A stretch of DNA of 64,000 bases from Achromobacter aloeverae (GCF_004121055.1 NZ_PYAL01000001.1:1302001-1366000); one strand, 5' to 3'. Counted from the stretch's first letter, positions 1 to 8,583 are shown. A program made the numbers and translations. The notes: generated by a model not told the origin, from the sequence alone.

Positions 1-567
1 GGTGGACTTCATGGTGGCCACCACTTCCTGGTGCCAGGCCTTGGAAAAGCGCCGCCGCGTCCCGTACTCGGCGACGCGGAAGTCGACCATGGAGGGATCG
101 TCCACCACCAGGCTCATCTTCGATTGCAGCCGCGCGCGGCCTTCCTCCAGGTCCGGATGCCGCTTGGTATTGCGGAAATAGACCTCATTGACGATGGCCA
201 GGACCGGTATCTCGAAAAGTATGGTGTGCAGCCACGGCCCCTTGACCGTAATGGCGATCTCGCCCGCTTCCTTGCCCTCGGCCACGTGGATGCAGCGCTC
301 GGGCAAATGGAAAAGCTCCAGGAAATCGATGAAGTCGCTCTTGATGAACCGCAGGCTGCCGAGATAATCCAGTTCCTCGCGGGTGAAACGCAACTGGCAC
401 AAGCCATGGATTTCCGCGCGGATCTCGTCGATATAGGGCCGCAGGTTGATATCGGGCGTCCGGCATTTGTACTGATATTCCACCTGCGCCGCGGGGAAAT
501 GATGCAGCACCACTTGCATCATGCTGAACTTGTAGAGGTCGGTGTCGAGCAGCGAAGTAATTATCAT
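1..567 (-). CDS. pncB: Nicotinate phosphoribosyltransferase, N-terminal part (3' end cut by window edge)
   Basis: This gene makes nicotinate mononucleotide from nicotinate and PRPP, the salvage entry into NAD synthesis in the cytoplasm. The reverse strand is open from ATG at 567 to base 1 without a stop, giving 189 residues. The start reads [18 protein letters not shown], the classic NAPRTase N-terminus, and later segments such as [31 protein letters not shown] and [16 protein letters not shown] also match the family. Full-length relatives have about 390-400 residues, so roughly half is missing, including the phosphorylated catalytic histidine. The gene is divergent from fdxA. Other open frames across this stretch, on both strands, are out-of-frame shadows of it. 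Confidence 0.95.
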   Translation of the reverse strand, partial: MIITSLLDTDLYKFSMMQVVLHHFPAAQVEYQYKCRTPDINLRPYIDEIRAEIHGLCQLRFTREELDYLGSLRFIKSDFIDFLELFHLPERCIHVAEGKEAGEIAITVKGPWLHTILFEIPVLAIVNEVYFRNTKRHPDLEEGRARLQSKMSLVVDDPSMVDFRVAEYGTRRRFSKAWHQEVVATMKST

Positions 568-751
568 GATGTCGCGTGGGGAGGCCGGCCGTACGGCGTC
601 TGGCCGTGTAACCCATCCGGCAACCATAGCACAGCGGCCTGGGGACGGTCCGGGGCGACTATGTCCAAGCCAGGGTTATCCCAGGAGGTTTCGCCCGGGT
701 TTGGGTAAAATCGAGCTTTTCGCGGATAAATAAACCCCGGAGTTCCCCCGC

Positions 752-1075
752 ATGACCCACGTCGTCACCGAAAACTGTATCAAATGCAAGTACACCGACT
801 GTGTGGACGTGTGCCCGGTCGATTGTTTCCGCGCGGGTCCCAATTTCCTGGTGATCGACCCGGACGAGTGCATCGACTGCGCCGTGTGCATCCCCGAGTG
901 TCCGGCCAATGCCATCTACGCCGAAGAGGACGTGCCGCAGGACCAATTGCAATTCATCGCGCTGAACGCGGAGCTGTCGCCGGAATTCCAGAGCATCAGC
1001 CGCGCGACGAAGCCCCTGCCCGACGCCGATGAATGGAACGGCAAGCCGGACAAGCTGCAGTACCTGGAAAAGTAA
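752..1075 (+). CDS. fdxA: 7Fe-8S ferredoxin FdxA
   Basis: This is a small cytoplasmic electron carrier of 107 residues. Cysteines at 9, 12, 17, 21, 25, 40, 43, 46 and 50 match, shifted by one residue, the Azotobacter-type ferredoxin pattern. On that pattern C9, C17 and C50 would hold a 3Fe-4S cluster and C21, C40, C43 and C46 a 4Fe-4S cluster. The motifs CVDVCPVDC and [12 protein letters not shown] are plain to see. The C-terminal extension after residue 60 is typical of the FdxA subgroup. A ferredoxin reductase gene begins 27 bases after the stop, so the two probably form one transcription unit and a redox pair. The start has a purine-rich stretch (ccggag) a few bases upstream. Confidence 0.95.
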   Translation: MTHVVTENCIKCKYTDCVDVCPVDCFRAGPNFLVIDPDECIDCAVCIPECPANAIYAEEDVPQDQLQFIALNAELSPEFQSISRATKPLPDADEWNGKPDKLQYLEK

Positions 1076-1102
1076 AGGGCGCGCGCGCACGCCCGAACCC
1101 CG

Positions 1103-1996
1103 ATGACCGACGTATCCAAATACACGCGCCAAACCGTCACTGAAGTCCGCAGCTGGGTCCCCGGCAAGCTGTTCTCGCTACGGGTGACCCGCGATCCCGC
1201 CTATCTCTTCAAGGCCGGGCAGTTCGCCCGCGTGGGCTTGCCGGCGGCCGACGATCCCGACGGGCCACCGACGCTGTGGCGCGCCTACTCCATGGTTTCC
1301 GGGCCGCTGGAAGACGCGCTGGAGTTTTATTCCATCGTCGTGCCCGAAGGCGAGTTCAGCCCTCGCCTGGCGCAATTGCGCGTGGGCGACAACCTCTATG
1401 TCGAAAAGACCCCCTATGGTTTCCTGACCATAGACCGCTTCTTCCCCGCCGCCACGTCGTCGGCGCCGCCGGAGGCAGCCGCCCTGGAAGCGCCAACCGC
1501 CGCCCCCGCGGCGGGCGCCACGCTGGCAACCCGGGAAACGAAACCCGACCTCTGGCTGCTCGCCACGGGCACCGGCCTGTCGGCCTACCTGTCCATCCTG
1601 CGCGACCCGGCCACCTGGACGTCGTTTCGCCGCATCATCGTGGTCCATGGCGTGCGCCGCGCGGAGGAACTGGCGTACCGCGAGGAAATCGAGAGCTGGT
1701 CCCGCCAGCCCGAATTCGCCCCCATATACCGTGCCGACCCGCGCAAGCTCATCTATCTCGCCATCGCCACGCGCGAGGCCTTGCCCGGCATGCCCAGCGA
1801 GCGCCTGACGACGCTGATCGCCGACGGGCGGCTGGAGCAGTTGGCTGGCGAGCGCCTGGACCCGAAGAGCGCCAAGGTCATGCTCTGCGGCAACCCCGAC
1901 ATGCTGTCGGCGGCACGGAAACTGCTTGGCGAGATGGGCTTCGCGCCCGGCCGGCGCGGCATACCCGGAAACCTGGCGGTGGAAAACTACTGGTGA
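1103..1996 (+). CDS. fpr: Ferredoxin--NADP(+) reductase, with low-complexity insert
   Basis: This FAD enzyme moves electrons between NADPH and ferredoxin or flavodoxin in the cytoplasm. It has 297 residues. The FAD-binding RxYS motif is seen as WRAYSMVS around residue 60, the pyridine-nucleotide segment as LLATGTGLSAYLS around 152-164, and the C-terminus ends in VENYW, as expected for bacterial FNRs with a terminal aromatic residue. Bacterial homologues are usually about 255-260 residues. The excess is explained by an Ala/Pro/Thr-rich insert at about residues 114-148, between the FAD and NADP domains. It follows fdxA by 27 bases, which fits a co-transcribed redox pair. Identity is secure; whether the linker affects activity is unknown. 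Confidence 0.92.
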   Translation: MTDVSKYTRQTVTEVRSWVPGKLFSLRVTRDPAYLFKAGQFARVGLPAADDPDGPPTLWRAYSMVSGPLEDALEFYSIVVPEGEFSPRLAQLRVGDNLYVEKTPYGFLTIDRFFPAATSSAPPEAAALEAPTAAPAAGATLATRETKPDLWLLATGTGLSAYLSILRDPATWTSFRRIIVVHGVRRAEELAYREEIESWSRQPEFAPIYRADPRKLIYLAIATREALPGMPSERLTTLIADGRLEQLAGERLDPKSAKVMLCGNPDMLSAARKLLGEMGFAPGRRGIPGNLAVENYW

Positions 1997-2325
1997 TTGG
2001 CCGGACGCGGGTTACACGTCGGGCGCTGTAGAGCCGCTGCGGAAGCGCTGTAGCGCCGTTGTGGAGCAACATATTGCCCGGTTATGCAATAAACCGTGTG
2101 CCTTACGCCGGGCGAATGTCGCCATGGAAGAAATTCCCGTTTTCGCAACAGAAATGACCATCCTACGGACAGGCGCGTCGAAGATTTGGCTATAAAGACC
2201 TACCGCAGCGCAATAATGCGGACGTATACACGGTGCGCCGGGGGCCTCCCCATCTGGCGCGCCACCCGCACCCAGGCAAGCCGCCATGACGACTGCCTGG
2301 CCTAGAACGAAAGGATTTTCTTCTT
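1997..2325. other. Intergenic region upstream of phaZ
   Basis: This 329-base gap holds no convincing gene. It contains two close copies of gcgctgtag near 2024 and 2048 and then a more AT-rich stretch (ggttatgcaataaac) near 2080-2095 that could include the phaZ promoter. The phaZ leader ends with cgaaagga about a dozen bases before its ATG. No clear terminator for fpr is visible. Confidence 0.4.
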
Positions 2326-3555
2326 ATGCTGTATCAATTGCATGAGTTGCAGCGCGCCTTCCTGACGCCTTTCGCCGCTTTCACCGAAGCGGGCTCCCAA
2401 CTGTTTTCCAACCCCTACAGCCCCTGGGCCTATACGCCTGTTTCGCGCCAGATGGCGGCGGGCTACGAGTTGATGCACCGCATCGGCAAGGAATACCAGA
2501 AGCCGGCCTGGGACCTCCCCACCACGGAAATCGATGGCGAAAAGGTCAGGATCATCGAAAAGGTCGCGGTCGACAAACCCTTCTGTCGCCTGATCCACTT
2601 CCAGCGCGAAGGCCGCGTGATGGCCAAGCGCAAGGATCCCAAGGTCTTGCTGGTGGCGCCCATGTCCGGCCACCACGCCACCTTGCTGCGCGATACGGTG
2701 CGCGCCCTGCTGCCCAACCATGACGTCTATGTGACGGACTGGACGGATGCCCGCATGGTGCCGGCATCGGAAGGCCCCTTCCATCTCGACGACTACGTCT
2801 ACTACGTGCAGGACTTCCTGCGCTTCCTGGGCGCCGATACGCATGTGATCTCGGTCTGCCAGCCCACCGTGCCGGTACTGGCGGCGATCTCGCTGATGGC
2901 CAGCGCCAACGATCCCTGCCAGCCGCGCACCATGGTCATGATGGGCGGCCCGATCGATCCGCGCCGCAGCCCCACCCAGGTCAATAACCTGGCGATGACC
3001 AAGCCGTATTCGTGGTTCGAAACCCAGGTGATCCACCGGGTACCGCCGCGTTATCCCGGCGCGGGCCGCCCGGTTTACCCAGGATTCCTGCAACACGCCG
3101 GCTTCGTCGCCATGAATCCGGACCGCCACATGAAGTCGCACTACGATTTCTACCTGGACCTGCTGCGTGGCGACGACGAGGACGCGGAAGCACATCGCCG
3201 CTTCTACGACGAGTACAACGCGGTGCTGGACATGGCCGCCGAGTTCTACCTGGACACCATCCGCATCGTCTTCCAGGAATTCCAGCTGCCGCGCGGCAAG
3301 TGGAAGGTGGGCGGCAAGCTGGTCAAGCCGGCCGATATCAAGAAGACGGCGCTGCTGACCATCGAGGGCGAGCTGGACGATATCTCCGGCCAGGGCCAGA
3401 CGCGCGCCGCGCAGGACCTGTGCAGCGGGATTCCCGCCGCCGACAAGGCGCACTACACGGCGCAAGGGGCGGGTCACTACGGTATTTTCTCCGGCCGCCG
3501 GTGGCGTCAGATGATCTGTCCTAAAATCGCCGAATTCATCCGGCAACACGCCTGA
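2326..3555 (+). CDS. phaZ: Intracellular poly(3-hydroxybutyrate) depolymerase
   Basis: This enzyme mobilises native PHB granules inside the cell to hydroxybutyrate oligomers. The 409-residue length is normal for the class that lacks a classical lipase box. The nucleophile elbow reads VISVCQPTVPVL with Cys178 in place of the serine of GxSxG; the Ralstonia-type enzymes use a cysteine at the equivalent place. The N-terminus (MLYQLHELQRAFLTPF) has no signal peptide, consistent with a granule-bound cytoplasmic enzyme. A histidine in AGHYGIFSGRRWR near the C-terminus is a good candidate for the catalytic His. The gene stands alone between fpr and a strong terminator. No PHA synthase or phasin gene lies in this window. 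Confidence 0.93.
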   Translation: MLYQLHELQRAFLTPFAAFTEAGSQLFSNPYSPWAYTPVSRQMAAGYELMHRIGKEYQKPAWDLPTTEIDGEKVRIIEKVAVDKPFCRLIHFQREGRVMAKRKDPKVLLVAPMSGHHATLLRDTVRALLPNHDVYVTDWTDARMVPASEGPFHLDDYVYYVQDFLRFLGADTHVISVCQPTVPVLAAISLMASANDPCQPRTMVMMGGPIDPRRSPTQVNNLAMTKPYSWFETQVIHRVPPRYPGAGRPVYPGFLQHAGFVAMNPDRHMKSHYDFYLDLLRGDDEDAEAHRRFYDEYNAVLDMAAEFYLDTIRIVFQEFQLPRGKWKVGGKLVKPADIKKTALLTIEGELDDISGQGQTRAAQDLCSGIPAADKAHYTAQGAGHYGIFSGRRWRQMICPKIAEFIRQHA

Positions 3556-3576
3556 GCGCGGACCGCCGCGCGGGGG

Positions 3577-3605
3577 TGCAAAAGGGGCCTAGGGCCCCTT
3601 TTGCA
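3577..3605 (+). terminator. Rho-independent terminator after phaZ
   Basis: Perfect 12-bp arms (tgcaaaaggggc and its complement) enclose a 5-base loop. The 3' arm includes four T and is followed by another tttt after gca. It lies 22 bases after the phaZ stop. The A-rich left arm means it could also act on the other strand. Confidence 0.85.
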
Positions 3606-3650
3606 TTTTCCCGGGTGAGCCGGGGCTGATGCGCGGCCGTGGCGTCGCGA

Positions 3651-3760
3651 CCGGTCCGGTCCGGTCTGGTCCGGTCTGGTCCGGTCTGGTCCGGTCTGGT
3701 CCGGTCTGGTCCGGTCTGGTCCGGTCTGGTCCGGTCTGGTCTGGTCCTGGTCTGATCCGG
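3651..3760. repeat. Decamer tandem array upstream of rnfB
   Basis: Eight exact head-to-tail copies of ccggtctggt run from 3661 to 3740. Degenerate copies flank them (ccggtccggt before; ctggtcctgg and ccggtccggt after). The period is 10 bp, close to one helical turn. The array lies between the phaZ terminator and rnfB, 160-250 bases upstream of the rnfB ATG. It contains no stop in several frames on both strands, which creates misleading long open frames here. Confidence 0.9.
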
Positions 3761-3898
3761 TCCGGTCGGGCCCAGTCGGGTCGGGTGGGGCCCAGCTCCA
3801 GGTCCGGCTCCACGTCCCGGTCCCGGTCCGGGGCAGGTCCGGCGTCCGGTGATGAGCGCTTGGTGGTTTTGTTGAAGGGTTTCTCCTTTTCATCTTTT

Positions 3899-4699
3899 AT
3901 GTCCGATTTATCCCTGGCCGATCGCATCGACGCCCTGCTGCCCCAGACGCAATGCACGAAGTGCGGCTATGACGGTTGCCGGCCCTATGCGGTGGCCATC
4001 GCCGACGGCTCCGTGCCCATCAACCGATGTCCGCCGGGCGGCGACGCCGGCATCCAGGCCCTCGCCGGATTGCTGGGCACGCCGCCCCTGCCGCTGGATA
4101 CCACGCGCGGACAACACGGCCCGCTGCTGCTGGCCGTGATCGACGAAGAGCACTGCATCGGCTGCACGCTGTGCATCAGCGCCTGTCCCGTGGATGCCAT
4201 CGTCGGCGCCAACAAGCGCATGCATACGGTGCTGGACGATAGCTGCACGGGTTGCGACCTGTGCGTGGCGCCTTGTCCGGTCGATTGCATAAGCATGGTG
4301 CCGGCGCAGCGCGAATGGACGCAGGCCGACGCGGATGCGGCGCGCATGCACCATGACCGCCGCCAGGCGCGTCTCGCAGCGCCGCCACGAAATAGGGCGC
4401 GCGCCGCGCCCGCTTCGAACGCCGGCACCGGCACCGCCGGTGTTGCCGGTGTCGGTGCCGGTGCCGGTGTCGGTGCCGGTGCCGGTGCCGGTGCCGGTGT
4501 CGCTGGCGCTGGTGCTGCCGCTGGTGTCGCTGGTGCCGCTGGCGCCGCTGGCGCCGCCGGTGCTGTCGCTCCCGCCGGCGCTGCTGTCGTTGCCGCTGGT
4601 CCCACCGGTGCTGCCGGTCCCGCCGACCCGGACGCGCTCAAGCGCGCGACCATCGCCAGCGCTCTGGAGCGCGCGCGCGCACGGCGCGCGCGCGGTTAA
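3899..4699 (+). CDS. rnfB: RnfB/RsxB-type iron-sulfur electron-transfer subunit
   Basis: RnfB feeds electrons into the Rnf/Rsx complex; in many betaproteobacteria it occurs alone beside nth. I start it at ATG 3899 ([16 protein letters not shown]), where homology begins, giving 266 residues; the frame is open further upstream through the decamer array but that part looks non-coding. A 4Fe-4S motif is formed by C19, C22, C27 and C44 ([23 protein letters not shown]). Two ferredoxin motifs follow, [14 protein letters not shown] and [14 protein letters not shown]. The usual N-terminal membrane helix is missing, as in short RsxB forms. The C-terminal third, from about residue 170, is an Ala/Gly/Val tail encoded by gccggt-type repeats. 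nth begins 23 bases downstream. Confidence 0.9.
   Translation: MSDLSLADRIDALLPQTQCTKCGYDGCRPYAVAIADGSVPINRCPPGGDAGIQALAGLLGTPPLPLDTTRGQHGPLLLAVIDEEHCIGCTLCISACPVDAIVGANKRMHTVLDDSCTGCDLCVAPCPVDCISMVPAQREWTQADADAARMHHDRRQARLAAPPRNRARAAPASNAGTGTAGVAGVGAGAGVGAGAGAGAGVAGAGAAAGVAGAAGAAGAAGAVAPAGAAVVAAGPTGAAGPADPDALKRATIASALERARARRARG
4424..4640 (+). repeat. Degenerate gccggt hexamer repeat inside rnfB
   Basis: Repeated ggtgcc/ggtgtc hexamers run almost unbroken from about 4425 to 4505 and become looser to 4640. They encode alternating Gly-Ala and Gly-Val. The unit is a multiple of three, so copy-number change would lengthen or shorten the tail without a frameshift. Confidence 0.8.
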
Positions 4700-4722
4700 C
4701 GCCCACCCTTTCCCGCTCCCCG

Positions 4723-5358
4723 ATGAACCCCGCCAAACGCCGCGAGATCTTTGCCCGCCTGCAAGCCGCCAACCCCGCCCCCGAAACGGAACTGGAGTAC
4801 ACGACACCGTTCCAGTTGCTGATCGCCGTGCTGCTGTCGGCGCAGGCCACCGACAAATCGGTGAACATCGCCACGCGCAAGTTCTTTCCGCATCACGGCA
4901 CGCCGCAAGGGCTGGTGGCCCTGGGCGAGGAGGGCCTGGCGGAGTACATCAAGACCATCGGCCTCTATCGCAACAAGGCCAGGAACGCCGTCGCCACGGC
5001 GCGCATCATTCTTGAGCAGTACGGCGGCGAGGTCCCCGACACGCGCGAAGCCCTGGAAGCCCTGCCCGGCGTCGGTCGCAAGACCGCCAACGTCGTGCTG
5101 AACACCGCGTTCAGGCAGGTGGCCATGGCGGTCGACACGCATATCTTCCGCGTCGCCAATCGCACGGGACTGGCGCCGGGCAAGGACGTGCTCGCCGTCG
5201 AGCTCAAGCTGATGAAGGTGGTCCCCAAGGAATACCTGCTGGACGCGCACCATTGGCTGATCCTGCATGGACGCTACGTCTGCGTGGCGCGCAAACCCAA
5301 GTGCCCGCAATGCGGAATCGCCGATCTCTGCGAATTCAAGCAGAAAACGCCGGCATGA
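4723..5358 (+). CDS. nth: Endonuclease III (DNA glycosylase/AP lyase)
   Basis: This base-excision repair enzyme removes oxidised pyrimidines and nicks the abasic site. It has 211 residues, the same as E. coli Nth, and key residues fall at the same numbers: Lys120 in the helix-hairpin-helix (LPGVGRKTANVV) and Asp138 (AVDTHIFRV). Four cysteines at 187, 194, 197 and 203 form the C-x6-C-x2-C-x5-C 4Fe-4S cluster loop. It follows rnfB by 23 bases, an arrangement common in betaproteobacteria, and is probably co-transcribed. No oddities are seen. Confidence 0.97.
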   Translation: MNPAKRREIFARLQAANPAPETELEYTTPFQLLIAVLLSAQATDKSVNIATRKFFPHHGTPQGLVALGEEGLAEYIKTIGLYRNKARNAVATARIILEQYGGEVPDTREALEALPGVGRKTANVVLNTAFRQVAMAVDTHIFRVANRTGLAPGKDVLAVELKLMKVVPKEYLLDAHHWLILHGRYVCVARKPKCPQCGIADLCEFKQKTPA

Positions 5359-5714
5359 ACCCTCCCTCGCCCGCTTTATATTGATAGGCAATCAGGTTCC
5401 GCCGCCGGGCCATAAGCCCCGCCACAACCTCCGCCATGGCAAGTGCCGTAAGCACTTGTCACGCCCCCCGCCATAAGCACCCCACGCGCCCTGCCGCGGC
5501 AGCCCCCGCGAGCCCTGCGCACCGATCGTCCGGTCAGGCCTTGCGCCGCAACAGCACCCGCCCGCCAGCGGCGCGAATAGCCGCATTGCGCCACGGCGCG
5601 CCGCACCATGACGGCGCGATTCGGACGGACTTGAACCTATGTAAAACCCCGATAGAATTTTGCTGCGCCCGTCCGCATACTCGCCGGCAACAAATATAAA
5701 TTTGGTGCTACGAC
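5359..5714. other. Intergenic region between nth and the liv-type operon
   Basis: No gene is evident in these 356 bases. An inverted repeat with 7-bp arms (caagtgc, 5-base spacer, complement) lies at 5440-5458 and could be a protein site or weak hairpin. A candidate promoter for the ABC operon lies at 5631-5658. The stretch 5640-5700 is noticeably more AT-rich than its surroundings. Confidence 0.5.
5631..5658 (+). promoter_or_regulatory. Candidate sigma-70 promoter of the liv-type operon
   Basis: The -35-like hexamer ttgaac (5631-5636) and -10-like hexamer tagaat (5653-5658) are 16 bases apart, with the ABC ATPase start at 5715. This is a visual call only. Confidence 0.5.
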
Positions 5715-6488
5715 ATGGATGACACCATCCTGGAGACACAAGGCCTTACCAAGGAATTTCGTGGCTTCGTTGCGGTCAAAGGCGTGGACCTGCGCGTACG
5801 GCGCGGGCACATCCATGCCCTGATCGGCCCCAATGGCGCGGGCAAGACCACGTGCTTCAACCTGTTGACCAAGTTCCTCGCGCCCAGCGCCGGGAAGATA
5901 TTGTTCAACGGCCAGGACATCAGCAGCGAACGCCCGGCGCAGATCGCGCGCCGAGGCATCATCCGCAGCTTCCAGATTTCGGCGGTGTTCCCGCACCTGA
6001 GCGTGCTGGAAAACGTGCGCATCGGCCTGCAACGCAAGACCGGCCTGTCCTATCACTTCTGGCGCAGCGAGAAAAAACTGCATGCGCTCGACGAACCGGC
6101 GCGCGCCCTGCTGGAACAGGTCGACCTGTCCGCCTTCGCCGACGAGACCACCGTCAACCTGCCCTACGGCCGCAAGCGCGCGCTGGAAATCGCCACGACG
6201 CTGGCGATGGAACCCGAGCTGATGCTGCTGGACGAACCGACGCAAGGCATGGGCCACGAGGACGTGGACCGCGTCACGCGCCTGATCAAGCGCGTCAGCG
6301 AGGGGCGCACCATCCTCATGGTCGAACACAATATGAACGTGGTGTCCTCCATCGCCGACCGCATCACGGTCCTGGCGCGCGGGGCCGTGCTGGCCGAGGG
6401 CAACTATGCCGAGGTGGCCAGCAACGCGGCCGTCATGGAGGCCTATATGGGCAGCACCGAAGGACAACTGCAAGGAGCGCACGGATGA
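5715..6488 (+). CDS. livG: Branched-chain amino acid-type ABC transporter ATPase (LivG-like)
   Basis: This is the first ATPase of an uptake ABC system at the inner-membrane cytoplasmic face. It has 257 residues, normal for LivG. It carries Walker A GPNGAGKTTCFNL (about 36-48) and Walker B LMLLDEPTQGM. The signature is written LPYGRKRALE in place of LSGGQ-like text, as is common in LivG relatives. The C-terminal segment AEGNYAEVASN...YMG is characteristic of the LivG/BcaG subfamily. Its stop overlaps the start of the next ATPase as ATGA. It opens a five-gene operon (ATPase, ATPase, binding protein, permease, permease). The true substrate could be an amino acid, amide, urea or aromatic acid; sequence alone does not decide. 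Confidence 0.9.
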   Translation: MDDTILETQGLTKEFRGFVAVKGVDLRVRRGHIHALIGPNGAGKTTCFNLLTKFLAPSAGKILFNGQDISSERPAQIARRGIIRSFQISAVFPHLSVLENVRIGLQRKTGLSYHFWRSEKKLHALDEPARALLEQVDLSAFADETTVNLPYGRKRALEIATTLAMEPELMLLDEPTQGMGHEDVDRVTRLIKRVSEGRTILMVEHNMNVVSSIADRITVLARGAVLAEGNYAEVASNAAVMEAYMGSTEGQLQGAHG

Positions 6489-7198
6489 ACGCGCCCGCGC
6501 TGGAAATCAGCGATCTGCACGCCTGGTATGGAGAGTCGCACATCCTGCATGGCGTGAACATGAACGTCCGCCAGGGCGAAGTGGTGACGCTGCTGGGCCG
6601 CAACGGCGCCGGCCGCACCACCACCCTGCGGGCCATTCTCGGCCTGACCGGCAGCCGCAAGGGCTCGGTGCGCATCAACGGCACCGAATCGGCCGGCATG
6701 CCCACTTTCCGCATCGCCCACCTGGGCGTGGGCTACTGCCCCGAGGAACGCGGCATCTTCGCCAGCCTCAGCTGCGAGGAAAACCTGCTGCTGCCCCCGC
6801 CGGTGGGCGGCGCGCTGGGCGGCGGCATGTCGCTGGCCGAGATCTACGAGATGTTCCCCAACCTGCAGGAACGCCGCCACTCGCCGGGCACCCGCCTGTC
6901 CGGCGGCGAACAGCAGATGCTGGCGGTCGCGCGCATCCTGCGCACGGGCGCCAACCTGCTGCTGCTGGACGAGATTTCCGAGGGCCTGGCGCCCGTCATC
7001 GTGCAGGCGCTCGGACGCATGATCACGGCATTGAAGCAACGCGGCTATACCATCGTCATGGTGGAGCAGAACTTCCGCTTCGCCGCGCCGCTGGCCGACC
7101 GTTTCTATGTCATGGAGCACGGCCAGATCATCGAGCATTTCGATGCCGCGCAACTCGCTGAAAAACAGGAAACGCTCAACGAACTGTTGGGCGTGTAA
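6485..7198 (+). CDS. livF: Branched-chain amino acid-type ABC transporter ATPase (LivF-like), Walker A Lys replaced by Arg
   Basis: This is the second ATPase of the uptake system, 237 residues from ATG 6485, which overlaps the livG stop by four bases. Walker B (LLLLDEISEGLAP) and signature (LSGGEQQMLAVAR) are intact and typical of LivF. The P-loop reads GRNGAGRTTTL, with arginine (cgc) where ABC ATPases normally have the catalytic lysine (GxxGxGKST/T). The partner ATPase has the normal lysine, so the dimer would hold one canonical and one altered site. The change is a clear AAG/AAA to CGC difference, not a single sequencing slip. Function as a transporter subunit remains likely; hydrolysis at this site may be slowed. 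Confidence 0.88.
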   Translation: MNAPALEISDLHAWYGESHILHGVNMNVRQGEVVTLLGRNGAGRTTTLRAILGLTGSRKGSVRINGTESAGMPTFRIAHLGVGYCPEERGIFASLSCEENLLLPPPVGGALGGGMSLAEIYEMFPNLQERRHSPGTRLSGGEQQMLAVARILRTGANLLLLDEISEGLAPVIVQALGRMITALKQRGYTIVMVEQNFRFAAPLADRFYVMEHGQIIEHFDAAQLAEKQETLNELLGV

Positions 7199-7269
7199 GG
7201 TCTCCGACCGTAAACCTGCCACCCCGCCGGCACGACCGGCACCCCCTACAAGAGGGAGAGGAGTCAACC

Positions 7270-8484
7270 ATGAAGCTGCACACCCTAACGGCTGCACTGG
7301 CCCTGGCCGGCCTCGGCGCTATGAGCCTGCCCGCGCAGGCCGCCGGGATTTCCGATGACGTGATCCGCATCGGGTTCATCTCCGACCTGTCCGGCGTGTA
7401 TTCCGACATCGACGGCAAAGGCGGCATCGAGGCCATCAAGATGGCCATCGAGGATGCCGGCGGCAGCGTCGACGGCAAGAAGATCGAGCTGGTCACGGCC
7501 GATCACCAGAACAAGGCGGACGTCGCGTCGGCGCGCGCCCGCGAGTGGTTCGACCAGCAGAAGGTCGACGTGCTGATCGGCGGCACCAACTCCTCGACCA
7601 GCCTGGCCATGGCGCAAGTGGCCGCGGAAAAGAAAAAGCCCTTCATCGCCATCGGCGCGGGCGCATCCGACCTGACCAATGCCCAGTGTTCGCCCTATAC
7701 CGTCCACTATGCCTATGACACCGTGGCCCTGGCCCGCGGCACCGGCTCGGCGGTGGTGAAGAACGGCGGCAAGACCTGGTTCTTCCTGACCGCCGACTAC
7801 GCCTTCGGCCACGCCCTGGAACGCGATACCGCCAACGTGGTGAAGGCCGCGGGCGGCGAGGTCAAGGGCAGCGTGCGCGCGCCGCTGGGCGCGTCCGACT
7901 TCTCGTCCTTCCTGCTGCAGGCGCAATCGTCCAAGGCGCAGATCCTGGGCCTGGCCAATGCCGGCGGCGATACCATCAACGCGGTGAAGGCGGCCAATGA
8001 ATTCGGCATCACCCAGACCATGAAGATGGCGGGCCTGCTGGTCTTCATCAACGACATCGACTCGCTGGGCCTGCAAGCCACGCAGAACATGTACCTGACC
8101 GACAGCTGGTACTGGGACCAGTCCGATGCCGCCCGCGCCTGGGCCAAGCGCTTCGAGGACAAGATCGGCCGCAAGCCGTCCAGCCTCCAGGCCGCCGACT
8201 ACTCGGCCGTCTCGAATTACCTGAAGGCGCTCAAGGCGAGCGGCACCGACGACGCCGACACCATCATGAAGTGGTTCAAGTCGAACAAGCTCAACGACAT
8301 GTACGTGAAGGACGGCTATACCCGCGAGGACGGCCGCATGGTGCACGACATGTATTTGATGCAGGTGAAGACGCCCAAGGAATCGAAGGGCCGCTGGGAC
8401 TACTACAAGGTGGTCGCCACGCTGCCCGGCGACGAGGTGTACACCAAGTTGTCCGAATCGACCTGCAAGCTGGTCAAGAAATAA
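7270..8484 (+). CDS. Periplasmic amino acid/amide-type ABC binding protein
   Basis: This 404-residue type I solute-binding protein captures the ligand in the periplasm for the flanking ABC transporter. A signal peptide is clear: MKLHTLTAALALAGLGAMS followed by LPAQAAG, with cleavage likely after AQA. The mature part begins ISDDVIRIGFISDLSGVYSD, the usual opening of LivK/Peripla_BP_6 proteins, and includes IGGTNSSTSLAMAQVAAEKK. A very good ribosome site (agagggagaggag) lies just before ATG. It sits in the middle of the operon, after both ATPases and before both permeases. Burkholderiales have many paralogues for aromatic acids, urea, amides and amino acids, so the ligand is not assigned. Confidence 0.9.
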   Translation: MKLHTLTAALALAGLGAMSLPAQAAGISDDVIRIGFISDLSGVYSDIDGKGGIEAIKMAIEDAGGSVDGKKIELVTADHQNKADVASARAREWFDQQKVDVLIGGTNSSTSLAMAQVAAEKKKPFIAIGAGASDLTNAQCSPYTVHYAYDTVALARGTGSAVVKNGGKTWFFLTADYAFGHALERDTANVVKAAGGEVKGSVRAPLGASDFSSFLLQAQSSKAQILGLANAGGDTINAVKAANEFGITQTMKMAGLLVFINDIDSLGLQATQNMYLTDSWYWDQSDAARAWAKRFEDKIGRKPSSLQAADYSAVSNYLKALKASGTDDADTIMKWFKSNKLNDMYVKDGYTREDGRMVHDMYLMQVKTPKESKGRWDYYKVVATLPGDEVYTKLSESTCKLVKK

Positions 8485-8583
8485 TCCGGCCCATTGCGCG
8501 CCGCCGCGTCCATCCGGCGCGGCGGCGCGTTTACGCTTGTTCAACCGCCCGCCATCCACGCGGGCGCGCAGGAAACGCACACG

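Noticed and set aside
31-708. 225-codon plus-strand frame at the left edge
   Set aside because: Antisense to pncB, whose minus-strand frame is open to the window edge and matches NAPRTase closely.
1926-2305. Small plus- and minus-strand open frames between fpr and phaZ
   Set aside because: They overlap the fpr end, lack ribosome sites and have no conserved character.
3589-3957. Asp/Pro/Arg/Thr repeat protein on the minus strand at the decamer array
   Set aside because: The repeat simply lacks stops in this frame; no ribosome site and no conserved flank.
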